A stretch of 20,433 nt of DNA, taken from positions 1 through 20,433 of the forward strand of contig DATKUY010000023.1 of NCBI GenBank assembly GCA_035530375.1, given 5' to 3'. Both the position numbers and the translations under genes were made by a program. The notes below the pieces were generated by a model that worked only from the letters and a program-made list of their open reading frames with translations, had not been told where the DNA came from and searched no databases. Below are positions 6,872-14,610 of the stretch, piece after piece. Source of the stretch: Sulfuricella sp035530375. GTDB lineage: Bacteria > Pseudomonadota > Gammaproteobacteria > Burkholderiales > Sulfuricellaceae. The stretch's first letter is position 1; each line of letters begins with the position of its first letter.

Positions 6872-8995
6872 TTGAGCCATATCAAGAAAAGTATTACGTA
6901 CGGGCGTCATACGCTGACGCTGGAAACCGGAGAAATAGCCCGCCAGGCGTCCGGCGCTGTGATGGTCAGCCTGGACGATACGGTGGTGCTGGTTACGGTG
7001 GTTGGCGCCGGGAGCATCAAGCCTGGCCAGGATTTCTTCCCGCTGACAGTCGATTATCAGGAGCGAACCTATGCTGCTGGCAGGATTCCTGGCGGCTTCT
7101 TCAAGCGTGAAGGACGGCCTTCCGAGAAGGAAATTCTGACCTCTCGCCTGATCGACCGCCCGTTGCGTCCGCTTTTCCCGGATAGCTTCTACAATGACGT
7201 GCAAATTGTTGCCACAGTCATGTCCTCCGAGAATGAGATTGATTCTGACATCCCGGCATTGATTGGTGCTTCTGCCGCTTTGGCAATCTCAGGCATTCCC
7301 TTTAATGGCCCGATTGGCGCAGCCCGTGTTGGCTATGTCAACGGCGAATATGTGCTGAATCCGACAGCGACCGAACTGATTTCTTCCAAGCTGAACCTGG
7401 TTGTTGCGGGCACGGAAGAAGCCGTGCTGATGGTCGAATCCGAGGCCATGGAACTGCCTGAAGATGTAATGCTGGGCGCGGTGGTGTTCGGACACGATGA
7501 AATGCAGGCGGTGATCAACATGATCAACGATCTTGCCGATGAAGTGGCGCCAACCCCTTGGGACTGGAAGGCGCCTGAGAAGGATCAGGATCTGATCGAG
7601 AAAATCGCTCAACTGGCACAGGCAGACCTGAACAAGGCATATAAAATCCGCCAGAAGCAGGAACGCTATCAGTGCATCGACGAGATTCGCAACCGTGTTC
7701 TGGACGAGTTGATTACCGAAGACATGGATACCGCTCGTGTTAACCAGATCAAAGGCATCTTCGAAAATCTGGAAGCCAAAATCGTACGTAGCCAGATTCT
7801 CGATGGCGAGCCCCGCATTGATGGCCGCGATACTCGTTCCGTTCGCCCCATTACCATACGCACTGGCGTTCTGCCTCGTGTTCATGGCTCGGCCTTGTTT
7901 ACTCGCGGTGAAACCCAGGCGTTGGTGGTCGCCACGCTGGGCACCGGGCGCGATGAACAGATCATTGACGCGCTGCAGGGCGAGTATAAAGATCGCTTCC
8001 TGCTGCACTACAACTTCCCTCCCTATGCGACTGGCGAATGCGGCCGGGTTGGCACACCGAAGCGGCGAGAAATTGGCCACGGACGGCTGGCAAAGCGCGC
8101 GCTGGTGGCGGCGTTGCCGAGTGCTGAAGAATTTGGTTACACCATGCGCGTGGTTTCTGAAATTACCGAATCCAACGGCTCCAGCTCGATGGCATCGGTT
8201 TGCGGCGGCTGCCTGTCACTGATGGATGCGGGCGTGCCGATGAAGGCACACGTTGCCGGTATTGCCATGGGCCTGATCAAGGAGGGCAATCGTTTCGCGG
8301 TTCTGACCGATATCCTGGGCGATGAGGATCATCTGGGCGACATGGACTTCAAGGTGGCGGGAACGGATGCCGGTATCACTGCGCTACAGATGGATATCAA
8401 GATCCTTGGCATCACCAAGGAAATCATGCAGGTTGCGCTCAGCCAGGCGCGTGAAGGCCGTATGCACATCCTCGGTATCATGCATGAGGCCGTGCCGCAT
8501 GCGCGCCAGGAAATGTCGGCCTACGCACCGCGTATCATCACTATCAAGATCAATCCGGAAAAGATCCGTGACGTGATCGGTAAAGGCGGCGCGGTGATTC
8601 GTGCGCTGACCGAAGAAACCGGCACCACAATCGACATCGCAGAAGACGGTACGGTGAACATCGCCTGCCTGAGCTCGGAGGCCGGTGAAATGGCCAAGAA
8701 GCGGATCGAGGAGTTGACTGCTGAAGTCGAAGTGGGGAAAACCTACGAAGGCACCGTGCTCAAATTGCTGGATTTTGGCGCAATCGTCAGCGTGCTACCG
8801 GGCAAAGATGGCTTGCTGCATATTTCACAGATTGCTCACGAGCGGGTGAATGCTGTTTCCGAATATTTGAGCGAAGGACAAGCTGTTAAGGTCAAGGTTC
8901 TGGAAGCCGATGAAAAGGGCCGTCTGCGCCTTTCGATGAAGGCTCTGATGGATCCGCCTGCTGCGGCAAGGAAACCCGAAGGTACCGAGGCCTAA
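6872..8995 (+). CDS. pnp: Polynucleotide phosphorylase
   Basis: PNPase (707 aa) degrades RNA 3'-to-5' with phosphate, releasing nucleoside diphosphates, and is the exonuclease of the degradosome. It has two RNase PH-like domains (about 1-140 and 310-545) separated by a helical linker, then KH (VIGKGGAVI, GKGG at 570-573) and S1 (about 622-692, ending KGRLRLSMKAL). Catalytic D486, D492 and K494 are present in DEDHLGDMDFKVAGTD, with the same numbering as E. coli. The start is a TTG at 6872, 7 bp after the purine-rich GAGAGGA; the first residues (MSHIKKSITYG) match the family. A rare start and a structured leader both suggest controlled translation. A strong terminator follows. Confidence 0.98.
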   Translation: MSHIKKSITYGRHTLTLETGEIARQASGAVMVSLDDTVVLVTVVGAGSIKPGQDFFPLTVDYQERTYAAGRIPGGFFKREGRPSEKEILTSRLIDRPLRPLFPDSFYNDVQIVATVMSSENEIDSDIPALIGASAALAISGIPFNGPIGAARVGYVNGEYVLNPTATELISSKLNLVVAGTEEAVLMVESEAMELPEDVMLGAVVFGHDEMQAVINMINDLADEVAPTPWDWKAPEKDQDLIEKIAQLAQADLNKAYKIRQKQERYQCIDEIRNRVLDELITEDMDTARVNQIKGIFENLEAKIVRSQILDGEPRIDGRDTRSVRPITIRTGVLPRVHGSALFTRGETQALVVATLGTGRDEQIIDALQGEYKDRFLLHYNFPPYATGECGRVGTPKRREIGHGRLAKRALVAALPSAEEFGYTMRVVSEITESNGSSSMASVCGGCLSLMDAGVPMKAHVAGIAMGLIKEGNRFAVLTDILGDEDHLGDMDFKVAGTDAGITALQMDIKILGITKEIMQVALSQAREGRMHILGIMHEAVPHARQEMSAYAPRIITIKINPEKIRDVIGKGGAVIRALTEETGTTIDIAEDGTVNIACLSSEAGEMAKKRIEELTAEVEVGKTYEGTVLKLLDFGAIVSVLPGKDGLLHISQIAHERVNAVSEYLSEGQAVKVKVLEADEKGRLRLSMKALMDPPAAARKPEGTEA

Positions 8996-9025
8996 ACGCT
9001 TTTCAGGTTTCAGGTTTGTTCTGAG

Positions 9026-9062
9026 AAAAGGCCCCTTGGCAAACGCCAAAGGGCCTTTTCTT
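9026..9062. terminator. Bidirectional terminator after pnp
   Basis: AAAAGGCCC...TTGGC (9026-9040) pairs with GCCAA...GGGCCTTTT (9045-9059) around an AAAC loop, with one C-A mismatch (9035/9050), followed by CTTT. The A-run on the left becomes the T-run for the other strand. It separates the convergent pnp and the minus-strand gene at 9072-9530, and can serve both. Confidence 0.93.
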
Positions 9063-9071
9063 TATGGATGC

Positions 9072-9530
9072 CTAATCCTGATTGAACAGGTTTTGCCACC
9101 AGCGCCTGCGGTTGCCAGGCAGGGCGTGTTTCTGCTGCAATTCAGCGGGGATGACCCGGCTCATGATCCAGCCGGGCAATGGCGGGTTCTTGCTGGAGCC
9201 GCAGGATACGCCCAGATTATGGGGGTCGTAAATCTTGATGAGGGACGGGTTGTCCAGATTGTCCGCGTAAACAATGCCGCAATAGCTCTCTTGGTGGTCA
9301 CGCCGCAACAGCACATCCATTTCGACAATGAATTTTTCTACTTGCTCAGACACGGCGGCAAGCGAGGGCGGCGCTTCGCCGACGGCATAAAGATACCAGC
9401 CGACTCCCCTGTCGACTTTCGTCCAGAATTCGGTTAATTGATCCCATGAAAGCAGGCTGAACAACCGGCCGTTCATCAGTCGGTGGAATTCATCCAGGGC
9501 AGGGTCAACCGGGGTGGCGGCGGTTTGCAT
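9072..9530 (-). CDS. Conserved small protein of unknown function
   Basis: I cannot name this 152-aa protein. It looks soluble: no signal peptide and no membrane segment. The N-terminal half is helical with several Trp/Phe residues (LFSLLSWDQLTEFWTKVDRG), followed by WYLYAVGE. The middle has EMDVLLRRDHQESYCGIVYAD, and the C-terminal half holds the most family-like block, LIKIYDPHNLGVSCGSS then PPLPGWIMSRV. The last residues are basic and aromatic (RRRWWQNL). Two cysteines lie in the conserved-looking parts. Codon use resembles its neighbours, so it is probably a real gene of the core lineage. It lies 72 bp downstream of dksA on the same strand; no convincing SD precedes the ATG. It ends beside the shared terminator with pnp. 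Confidence 0.8.
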   Translation of the reverse strand: MQTAATPVDPALDEFHRLMNGRLFSLLSWDQLTEFWTKVDRGVGWYLYAVGEAPPSLAAVSEQVEKFIVEMDVLLRRDHQESYCGIVYADNLDNPSLIKIYDPHNLGVSCGSSKNPPLPGWIMSRVIPAELQQKHALPGNRRRWWQNLFNQD

Positions 9531-9602
9531 GCGAAAATGTTTGGCGGCTTAATGTTAGCCTGTAGCGAACATCGGCTTTAACTGAAGGCAGGTTGAAAAA
9601 TG

Positions 9603-10025
9603 CTATTTTGCGACCTGCTTTTCTCTTAGTTCATCGAGGGTTTTGCAATCGATGCACAGCGTGGCCGTGGGGCGCGCTTCAAGGCGTTTCAGGCCGATCT
9701 CGACGCCGCAGCTTTCGCAGTAGCCATAATCCCCAGCCTCGATTTTGGTAATGGTTTCGTTTATTTTCTTGATCAGTTTGCGCTCGCGATCACGGTTCCT
9801 GAGTTCCAGCGCCATGTCGGATTCCTGGCTGGCGCGGTCATTGGGGTCGGCAAAAACAGTCGCTTCGTCCTGCATGGTATGCACGGTCCGGTCGATATCC
9901 TGGCTCAGCTCGCCTTTCCAGTCTTCGAGAATTTTGCGAAAATGCGCAAGCTGGCGGAGGTTCATATACTCTTCATTCTTTTTAGGAACGTATGGAGTGA
10001 ATTGTTTGTGTAATTCTGCGGGCAT
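9603..10025 (-). CDS. dksA: RNA polymerase-binding transcription factor DksA
   Basis: DksA (140 aa from this ATG) enters the secondary channel of RNA polymerase and, with ppGpp, represses rRNA and other growth promoters during starvation. The coiled-coil tip motif DxxDxA is present as DPNDRAS, flanked by LELRNRDRERKLIKKI, and the C-terminal four-cysteine zinc finger reads CESCG...CIDC. The conserved start region EEYMNLRQLAHFRKILE matches E. coli closely. The frame continues to a TTG at 10049, but the predicted promoter (10057-10085) would start transcription near 10050, leaving that TTG without a leader, so the ATG at 10025 is preferred. It lies on the strand opposite to the neighbouring cbbY-like gene. 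Confidence 0.96.
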   Translation of the reverse strand: MPAELHKQFTPYVPKKNEEYMNLRQLAHFRKILEDWKGELSQDIDRTVHTMQDEATVFADPNDRASQESDMALELRNRDRERKLIKKINETITKIEAGDYGYCESCGVEIGLKRLEARPTATLCIDCKTLDELREKQVAK

Positions 10026-10056
10026 CTGTGCTCTACCGTTATTTAGCAAAACCGCT

Positions 10057-10085
10057 TTAATAGCAGAAATTCTGACTTATCGCAA
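10057..10085 (-). promoter_or_regulatory. Sigma-70 promoter for dksA
   Basis: Read on the minus strand, TTGCGA (10085-10080) and TATTAA (10062-10057) are separated by exactly 17 bp, with an extended -10 TG one base before TATTAA. The start site would be about 10050, 25 nt upstream of the dksA ATG. It lies in the 80-bp divergent gap to the cbbY-like gene. No equally good promoter was found for the + strand. Confidence 0.65.
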
Positions 10086-10106
10086 GTTTGGGTACTAGAG
10101 GTCGGC

Positions 10107-10865
10107 ATGTTAAAGGCTTTGATTTTCGATGTAGACGGCACACTCGCAGATACCGAGCGCGATGGTCATCGGCCGGCGTTTAATGCCGCTTTCCGCGAGT
10201 TTGGCCTGGATTGGGAGTGGGATGTGCCGCTATATGGCAAGTTGCTGGAAGTCACTGGCGGCAAGGAGCGTATCCGGTTTTATGTCGAGCGTTTTCGCCC
10301 CGATTTTAGCCGGCCGAATGACTTTGACGATCTGGTCGTGGCACTGCATAAGGCCAAGACCCGCCACTACGTCGAACTGCTCGGTCAAGGCGGAATCCCA
10401 TTGCGTAGCGGCATCAAGCGCCTGTTGAGCGAGGTCCGTGCCGCCGGCATCAGGCTGGCAATCGCGACCACGACTACCCCCGAGAATGTAACGGCCCTGC
10501 TACGTCCTGCTCTGGCTGGCGATCCGAGTGAGTGGTTTGAGGTGATCGCGGCGGGCGATATCGTTCCGGCGAAGAAACCCGCACCGGATATTTATTTCTG
10601 GGCGCTGGACAAGCTGAAACTTGATGCGGCCAGCTGCATGGCGCTGGAAGATTCCGAGAATGGCGTCAGATCAAGCACTGGCGCTGGTTTGAAGACCATA
10701 GTTACGGTCAATGAGTATACGCTGGGCCACAACTTTCCCGGTGTGGTGGCAGTGTTGAGTGATCTGGGTGAGCCGGGGCAGCCATTCCGCATGATGAATG
10801 GAGAAATGCCTGGCCAGGACTGCGTTGATCTGGATTTGTTGCGCCACTGGCACGTGGCTGGATGA
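10107..10865 (+). CDS. cbbY: HAD-family phosphatase, CbbY-like
   Basis: This is a haloacid dehalogenase-type phosphatase (252 aa), close to CbbY, which hydrolyses xylulose-1,5-bisphosphate, a misfire product that inhibits Rubisco. Motif I is DVDGTLADTE with nucleophile D8 and acid/base D10; motif II lies in ATTTT (T121 region); motif III is K156/K157 in AKKPAPD; motif IV is EDSENG with D182. A helical cap sits between motifs I and II (about 16-90), including GGKERIRFY, a CbbY-like feature. GAGGT upstream supports the ATG. No Rubisco gene is in the window, so the substrate is inferred; other CbbY/CbbZ/Gph-type sugar phosphatases are alternatives. It converges with folD with a 19-bp gap. Confidence 0.85.
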   Translation: MLKALIFDVDGTLADTERDGHRPAFNAAFREFGLDWEWDVPLYGKLLEVTGGKERIRFYVERFRPDFSRPNDFDDLVVALHKAKTRHYVELLGQGGIPLRSGIKRLLSEVRAAGIRLAIATTTTPENVTALLRPALAGDPSEWFEVIAAGDIVPAKKPAPDIYFWALDKLKLDAASCMALEDSENGVRSSTGAGLKTIVTVNEYTLGHNFPGVVAVLSDLGEPGQPFRMMNGEMPGQDCVDLDLLRHWHVAG

Positions 10866-10884
10866 CAGATACTAAAGTACTTCC

Positions 10885-11739
10885 TTAAGGCGCATGCCTT
10901 TGTGCTGCTTCAAGGGTGTTCTCCAGTAAAGTCGCAACCGTCATCGGACCCACTCCGCCAGGAACCGGCGTGATCCATGCCGCACGCTGGCGTGCCGCTT
11001 CGAATTCCACATCTCCGCAGATGCTGCCGTCCGGCAGACGGTTGATGCCGACATCGATGACCGTCGCGCTTTCGCGGATCCATTCGCCCGGAATGAATTT
11101 CGGTTTGCCAACCGCTACCACGAGGATTTCTGCCTGGCTGACGAAGCTTTTCAGGTCGCGGGTGAAACGATGAGTGGTGGTGACGGTGCAGCCAGCGAGC
11201 AGGAGCTCCAATCCCATCGGTCGTCCGACGATGTTGGAAGCGCCGACAATAACGGCATGCTTGCCTTTCAGGCTTTCGCCAGAGGTCTTGAGCAGAGTCA
11301 TCACTCCCCGCGGCGTGCACGGGCGTAAGGTGGGAAGCCGTAATGCGAGCCGGCCGATGTTGTAAGGGTGGAAACCGTCAACATCCTTGTCCGGGTGGAT
11401 GCGCTCGATAACCGTTTCAGACTCGATGTGCTTCGGCAGTGGCAGTTGCACCAGTATGCCGTCGATCTCCGGATCCTCGTTGAGCCGGTCAATCAGTGCC
11501 AGCAATGCCTCCTGAGTTGTGGTTGCCGGCAGGTCGTGGGATATTGACCGCACGCCGGCAATTTCGCAGGAGCGTCGCTTGTTGCGCACGTAGATCGCCG
11601 AGGCCGGCTCTCCGCCGACCAGGATCACGGCCAGTGCCGGGGCGCGTTTCCCGGCGGAGAGGCGCTCTTCCACGTTTTGCCTGACCTGATGAAGAATTTT
11701 TGCGGACAGTGCTTTGCCGTCCAGAATGTTAGCGGTCAT
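10885..11739 (-). CDS. folD: Bifunctional methylenetetrahydrofolate dehydrogenase/cyclohydrolase FolD
   Basis: FolD (284 aa) interconverts 5,10-methylene-, methenyl- and 10-formyl-tetrahydrofolate using NADP, supplying one-carbon units for purines and initiator fMet-tRNA. The catalytic lysine is K54 in YVRNKRRSC. Substrate-binding DKDVDGFHPYN and the signature LRPCTPRGVMTLL are intact. The Rossmann motif is GASNIVGRPMG, and the C-terminal PVPGGVGPMTVATLLENT is a family hallmark. Length is normal. Its start lies 20 bp downstream of the flgA stop on the same strand, so it may be carried on the flgA transcript. A two-codon ORF (ATG AAT TGA) behind AGGA occupies the gap. The SD is weak (GAGAT). 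Confidence 0.97.
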   Translation of the reverse strand: MTANILDGKALSAKILHQVRQNVEERLSAGKRAPALAVILVGGEPASAIYVRNKRRSCEIAGVRSISHDLPATTTQEALLALIDRLNEDPEIDGILVQLPLPKHIESETVIERIHPDKDVDGFHPYNIGRLALRLPTLRPCTPRGVMTLLKTSGESLKGKHAVIVGASNIVGRPMGLELLLAGCTVTTTHRFTRDLKSFVSQAEILVVAVGKPKFIPGEWIRESATVIDVGINRLPDGSICGDVEFEAARQRAAWITPVPGGVGPMTVATLLENTLEAAQRHAP

Positions 11740-11759
11740 AGCATCTCAATTCATGGTTC

Positions 11760-12488
11760 CTAAAAATTCACTTCAACTATGCCGTTTTGTTTGGCAATGC
11801 CGTTGATGACCTGGCCGGACTGGGTGCGCACCGATACCGCCTGACCCAGCGTGGCGTTGGCCAGAGCCTTGCCCTCCGAGCTGACCTGGAAGCCGCTACC
11901 TTTTGCCACGAGCTTTACGGTTTGCCCCCGCTGTATGACCTGAGGCGCGCGCAGCATGTCCTGCCGGAGAGCCTGACCCGATGAAGCGCCGCTGATGACG
12001 GTTTTACCGATGGCTAGTGCGGGGTCGAAAATCACCCCGGGGGGGAGCTGCGAAAGATCGCTGTTCTGCTGCAAAACATCGGACTGGCTGACCGTCTGGC
12101 CGGAGCTCAGGGGGTGGGCGGCAACGACGACCTGTGCCATGACCTTGACGCTGACCGGCACGTAAATGGTCCACGGGGTGGCGCTTTGGCAGCGCACCCC
12201 TACAGTGGTATTACCCCACAGGCGGCTACCGGTGGGAAGAAAAACTTCAGGCGCATCACAGGCAGGGAGACGCAGGCGCGGATCAATCGCGCCCACGGTC
12301 AGCTCCACCTTTCCGGGCTGTCCAGCGGTATTCTGTTGCGCGAAGTTGTCAACCGCCTTGCGGATCGCACCGATATCTTGTGTCGCTGTTGCGTTGGCGA
12401 GAACGGGCAGGAGCGTGAGAAGCAGGCCGCAGAGCGCTGCATGGAAGCGCTTGCTGGCGAAAGAGGATTGGGCCGGGAGGTTGTCCAT
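11760..12488 (-). CDS. flgA: Flagellar P-ring assembly chaperone FlgA
   Basis: FlgA (242 aa) is a periplasmic chaperone that helps FlgI subunits form the P ring around the rod. An N-terminal Sec signal is visible: basic KR at 13-14, hydrophobic stretch about 17-31, cleavage probably after ANATA. The mature part has the two conserved cysteines (LPACDAP and VGVRCQS) and a C-terminal SAF/beta-clip region (about 115-242) with the typical ending GQVINGIAKQNGIVEVNF. It is divergent from the diguanylate cyclase and flgB operon, a common arrangement. A TATAAT sits 23 bp upstream of the start codon, but no SD is visible. Confidence 0.94.
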   Translation of the reverse strand: MDNLPAQSSFASKRFHAALCGLLLTLLPVLANATATQDIGAIRKAVDNFAQQNTAGQPGKVELTVGAIDPRLRLPACDAPEVFLPTGSRLWGNTTVGVRCQSATPWTIYVPVSVKVMAQVVVAAHPLSSGQTVSQSDVLQQNSDLSQLPPGVIFDPALAIGKTVISGASSGQALRQDMLRAPQVIQRGQTVKLVAKGSGFQVSSEGKALANATLGQAVSVRTQSGQVINGIAKQNGIVEVNF

Positions 12489-12510
12489 CAGGGATAAGGA
12501 ATGGTAACGA

Positions 12511-12516
12511 ATTATA
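12511..12516 (-). promoter_or_regulatory. Possible -10 element for flgA
   Basis: A perfect TATAAT is read on the minus strand 22 bp before the flgA start codon, giving a start site near 12504. No -35 hexamer fits at 16-18 bp and there is no extended TG, so the promoter may need an activator. No sigma-54 or sigma-28 motif was seen on this strand. Confidence 0.4.
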
Positions 12517-12544
12517 GGGATTGTAACCTGAAAAAAGGTATGGA

Positions 12545-12573
12545 TTGAAGCACGATATGGTGGGTGCTATGAT
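12545..12573 (+). promoter_or_regulatory. Sigma-70 promoter for the diguanylate cyclase gene
   Basis: TTGAAG (12545-12550) and TATGAT (12568-12573) are 17 bp apart, with an extended -10 TG at 12565-12566. Transcription would begin near 12580, 56 nt before the ATG. The leader is too short for a known c-di-GMP riboswitch. The promoter type indicates that this gene is not expressed only with the sigma-54 flagellar class. Confidence 0.65.
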
Positions 12574-12635
12574 AAACCACTCAGGCTCCATCGGGTTGGT
12601 GCTTGATCAAGGTGACCTAACTGACTCTTCGTTCC

Positions 12636-14441
12636 ATGCCGACATTCACTAATCCTACCGATATCGCACGCGAGACGCTGAAACTGCTGTCGACGCGGCG
12701 CGTTGCACCAACACCTGAAAACTACCAGAAGATTTACAGCGAAGTATCCGGTGTGCCAGCCGGCACCGAGGCTCAGAGTGCGGACAAGACATTGCAGAAA
12801 GTTCTGCAAGGGCTGGCCAGGAAAAATCCTGCCCTGAGGCAGACCGTGGAAGTTATCGGCAAAGCGATAGCGGAGCACGATTGGAAAAGGTTCGAATCCG
12901 GGCTCACCAACTTGGTTGGAGAGCCTGGCGATGAGGATGGCTCCTGGGCGAATTTGATTCGAGAGCTGTTGAAGCAATGGGAACTCAAGCAAAGCGGATT
13001 TTCTGTCGCCAGGAAAAGAGATGGGCTGGAAAAGGTGCTGATCAATTTTGCTTCGGATTCCAGAGTTCTGCACAAGAAATTGCAGGCGCTGGTCTATGCG
13101 TGGGCAAAGAACCCTGTTGGCCAGGCGGGTGGAATGCTTGACGATGAAACTCCCGCTGCAGTAAAGCCGCAGCCGGTGCAAGGACAGCCTGTCGCGGAGG
13201 CGAAGGTCTTGGCGGCCAGTGCAGATGCGCTTTCAAAGGATAATTTCAGGCTATTAAGGGAAATGCTAGCCCAAACTCTGGAAACTGGCATCGTTCCCCG
13301 GTTGACGCAGTTCCCCGAACTGGCTGGCGAGGCCAACCAGTTGGCGGTAACGGTACGCACGGCGGAGAGCCCGGCAGAGTTGGAGAAGCTGACCAGATTG
13401 CTCAAGCAGTTTTGGGTCAAGCTCGAGTTACGCGGCGAATCTGATGCGCTGGTCATGGATGGGTTGCTGAAGCTGCTGAAGCTGCTGGTAGAAAATATCA
13501 GCGAGCTTTCTCTGGACGATCAGTGGTTGCATGGCCAGATTGCCGTGGTACAGGAAATCATTTCCCATCCCCTGAACCCCCGCGTCATCCACGATGTGGA
13601 GCGCAGCTTCAAGGAGATAATTTATAAGCAGGGCGCACTGAAGCAGGGCCTGAATGAAGCCAAGACGACCCTGAAACACATGGTGACGACGTTTATCGAC
13701 CGGCTGGGCGAAATGTCATCCAGTACGTCCGAGTATCATAAAAAGATCGAAAATTATTCCGAGCAGATCAGCAAGACAGAGGATATCAACCAGTTGAACC
13801 GTATCCTCGAGAATCTGATGGCTGATACCCGAGGGATGCAGGCCGATATGCAGCGCTCGCGCGATGAGATTGAGGAAACGCGCAGGCAGGTGGATGCTTC
13901 CGAGAGCAAAATCAAGGAGCTGGAGGCTGAACTCGACAAAACAACCAGTCTGGCACATGAAGACTATCAGACCGGCACCCTTAACCGGCGCGGGATGGAT
14001 GATGCATTCGAGCGCGAGTTCGCGCGTGCCGAGAGGTTAAACACGCCGCTTTGCGTTGCCTTGCTGGACATAGATCATTTCAAACGCCTTAATGACACCT
14101 ACGGCCACGAGGTCGGCGATGAAGCGTTGGTCCACCTGGTGCGCGTGGTCAAGGAAACCTTGCGGCCGACGGACGTGATTGCGCGTTTTGGCGGCGAGGA
14201 GTTTGTAATTATTCTGCCGGAAACCGGCATTGATGACGGATTAAAGACTCTGACGCGGTTGCAGCGAGAGTTGACCAAAAAGTTCTTCCTGCATAAAAAC
14301 GAGAAGCTGCTGATCACCTTCAGCGCAGGTGTCGCCCTGCACCTGCCGGCTGAATCGGCCGACGCCATCATCGCACGCGCCGATCAGGCCCTCTACAGGG
14401 CGAAGGCGGCAGGCCGCAATCGGGTGTTCGCCGCCGAGTAG
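12636..14441 (+). CDS. Soluble diguanylate cyclase (GGDEF domain)
   Basis: The C-terminal GGDEF domain (about 440-600) makes c-di-GMP from two GTP. The active site is intact as GGEEF (519-523), and the inhibitory I-site RxxD is present as RPTD (510-513), exactly five residues upstream, so product feedback is expected. LNRRGM and DIDHFKRLNDTYGHEVGD are typical. The N-terminal ~370 residues are helical, with no membrane segment and no sensor domain I recognise; they open with NPTDIARETLKLL and RRVAPTPENYQKIYSEVSG, resembling an N-terminal module of other betaproteobacterial GGDEF proteins. A coiled coil (about 395-440) links to the catalytic domain. It lies between flgA and flgB, so a role in the motile/sessile switch is inferred. 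No SD precedes the ATG; an in-frame TAA lies 18 bp upstream. Confidence 0.93.
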   Translation: MPTFTNPTDIARETLKLLSTRRVAPTPENYQKIYSEVSGVPAGTEAQSADKTLQKVLQGLARKNPALRQTVEVIGKAIAEHDWKRFESGLTNLVGEPGDEDGSWANLIRELLKQWELKQSGFSVARKRDGLEKVLINFASDSRVLHKKLQALVYAWAKNPVGQAGGMLDDETPAAVKPQPVQGQPVAEAKVLAASADALSKDNFRLLREMLAQTLETGIVPRLTQFPELAGEANQLAVTVRTAESPAELEKLTRLLKQFWVKLELRGESDALVMDGLLKLLKLLVENISELSLDDQWLHGQIAVVQEIISHPLNPRVIHDVERSFKEIIYKQGALKQGLNEAKTTLKHMVTTFIDRLGEMSSSTSEYHKKIENYSEQISKTEDINQLNRILENLMADTRGMQADMQRSRDEIEETRRQVDASESKIKELEAELDKTTSLAHEDYQTGTLNRRGMDDAFEREFARAERLNTPLCVALLDIDHFKRLNDTYGHEVGDEALVHLVRVVKETLRPTDVIARFGGEEFVIILPETGIDDGLKTLTRLQRELTKKFFLHKNEKLLITFSAGVALHLPAESADAIIARADQALYRAKAAGRNRVFAAE

Positions 14442-14465
14442 CCAATCCTGCCCTGCGGGACAATT

Positions 14466-14481
14466 TTGCCGCTAGCGGCAA
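14466..14481. promoter_or_regulatory. Perfect 16-bp dyad upstream of the flgB promoter
   Basis: TTGCCGCTAGCGGCAA is a perfect palindrome, followed by one more half-site TTGCCGC at 14485-14491. It sits 25 bp after the diguanylate cyclase stop and centred about 107 bp upstream of the predicted sigma-54 start site. The position suits an enhancer-binding activator site. It could instead be the hairpin of a terminator for the upstream gene, but no T-run follows directly. Confidence 0.5.
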
Positions 14482-14554
14482 TTCTTGCCGCTTTTACCGC
14501 CCTCCACAATTGCCCAGTTTGATCCGTGGGCGCCTCACCAGTCCCCAAGATAAC

Positions 14555-14570
14555 TGGCACACTTCGTGCT
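14555..14570 (+). promoter_or_regulatory. Sigma-54 (-24/-12) promoter of the flgB operon
   Basis: TGGCACACTTCGTGCT matches the RpoN consensus TGGCAC-N5-TTGCW at all but one position, with GG (14556-14557) and GC (14568-14569) at the required 10-bp separation. The start site would be near 14581, 30 nt before the flgB ATG chosen here. A GTG in frame with flgB at 14566 lies inside the promoter and cannot be the start. Confidence 0.85.
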
Positions 14571-14610
14571 TTTACCCGAACTGAGTAGATTTGATCGGGG
14601 AATGACTGAA

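Noticed and set aside
7289..8080. A 263-codon open frame on the minus strand in pnp
   Set aside because: It is antisense to the conserved PNPase core and shows no independent signal.
10887..10900. AAGGC-GCAT-GCCTT as a terminator between cbbY and folD
   Set aside because: It overlaps the last folD codons, the stem is 5 bp and no T-run follows on either strand.
12572..12600. Sigma-28-like TAAA with CGGGTTGG before the diguanylate cyclase gene
   Set aside because: The downstream part does not resemble GCCGATAA, while a better sigma-70 promoter overlaps it at 12545-12573.
12621..12623. CTG as an alternative start for the diguanylate cyclase, with AAGGTGA upstream
   Set aside because: CTG starts are very rare, and the ATG at 12636 already gives the N-terminus that looks family-typical. 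The SD placement is noted but not enough.
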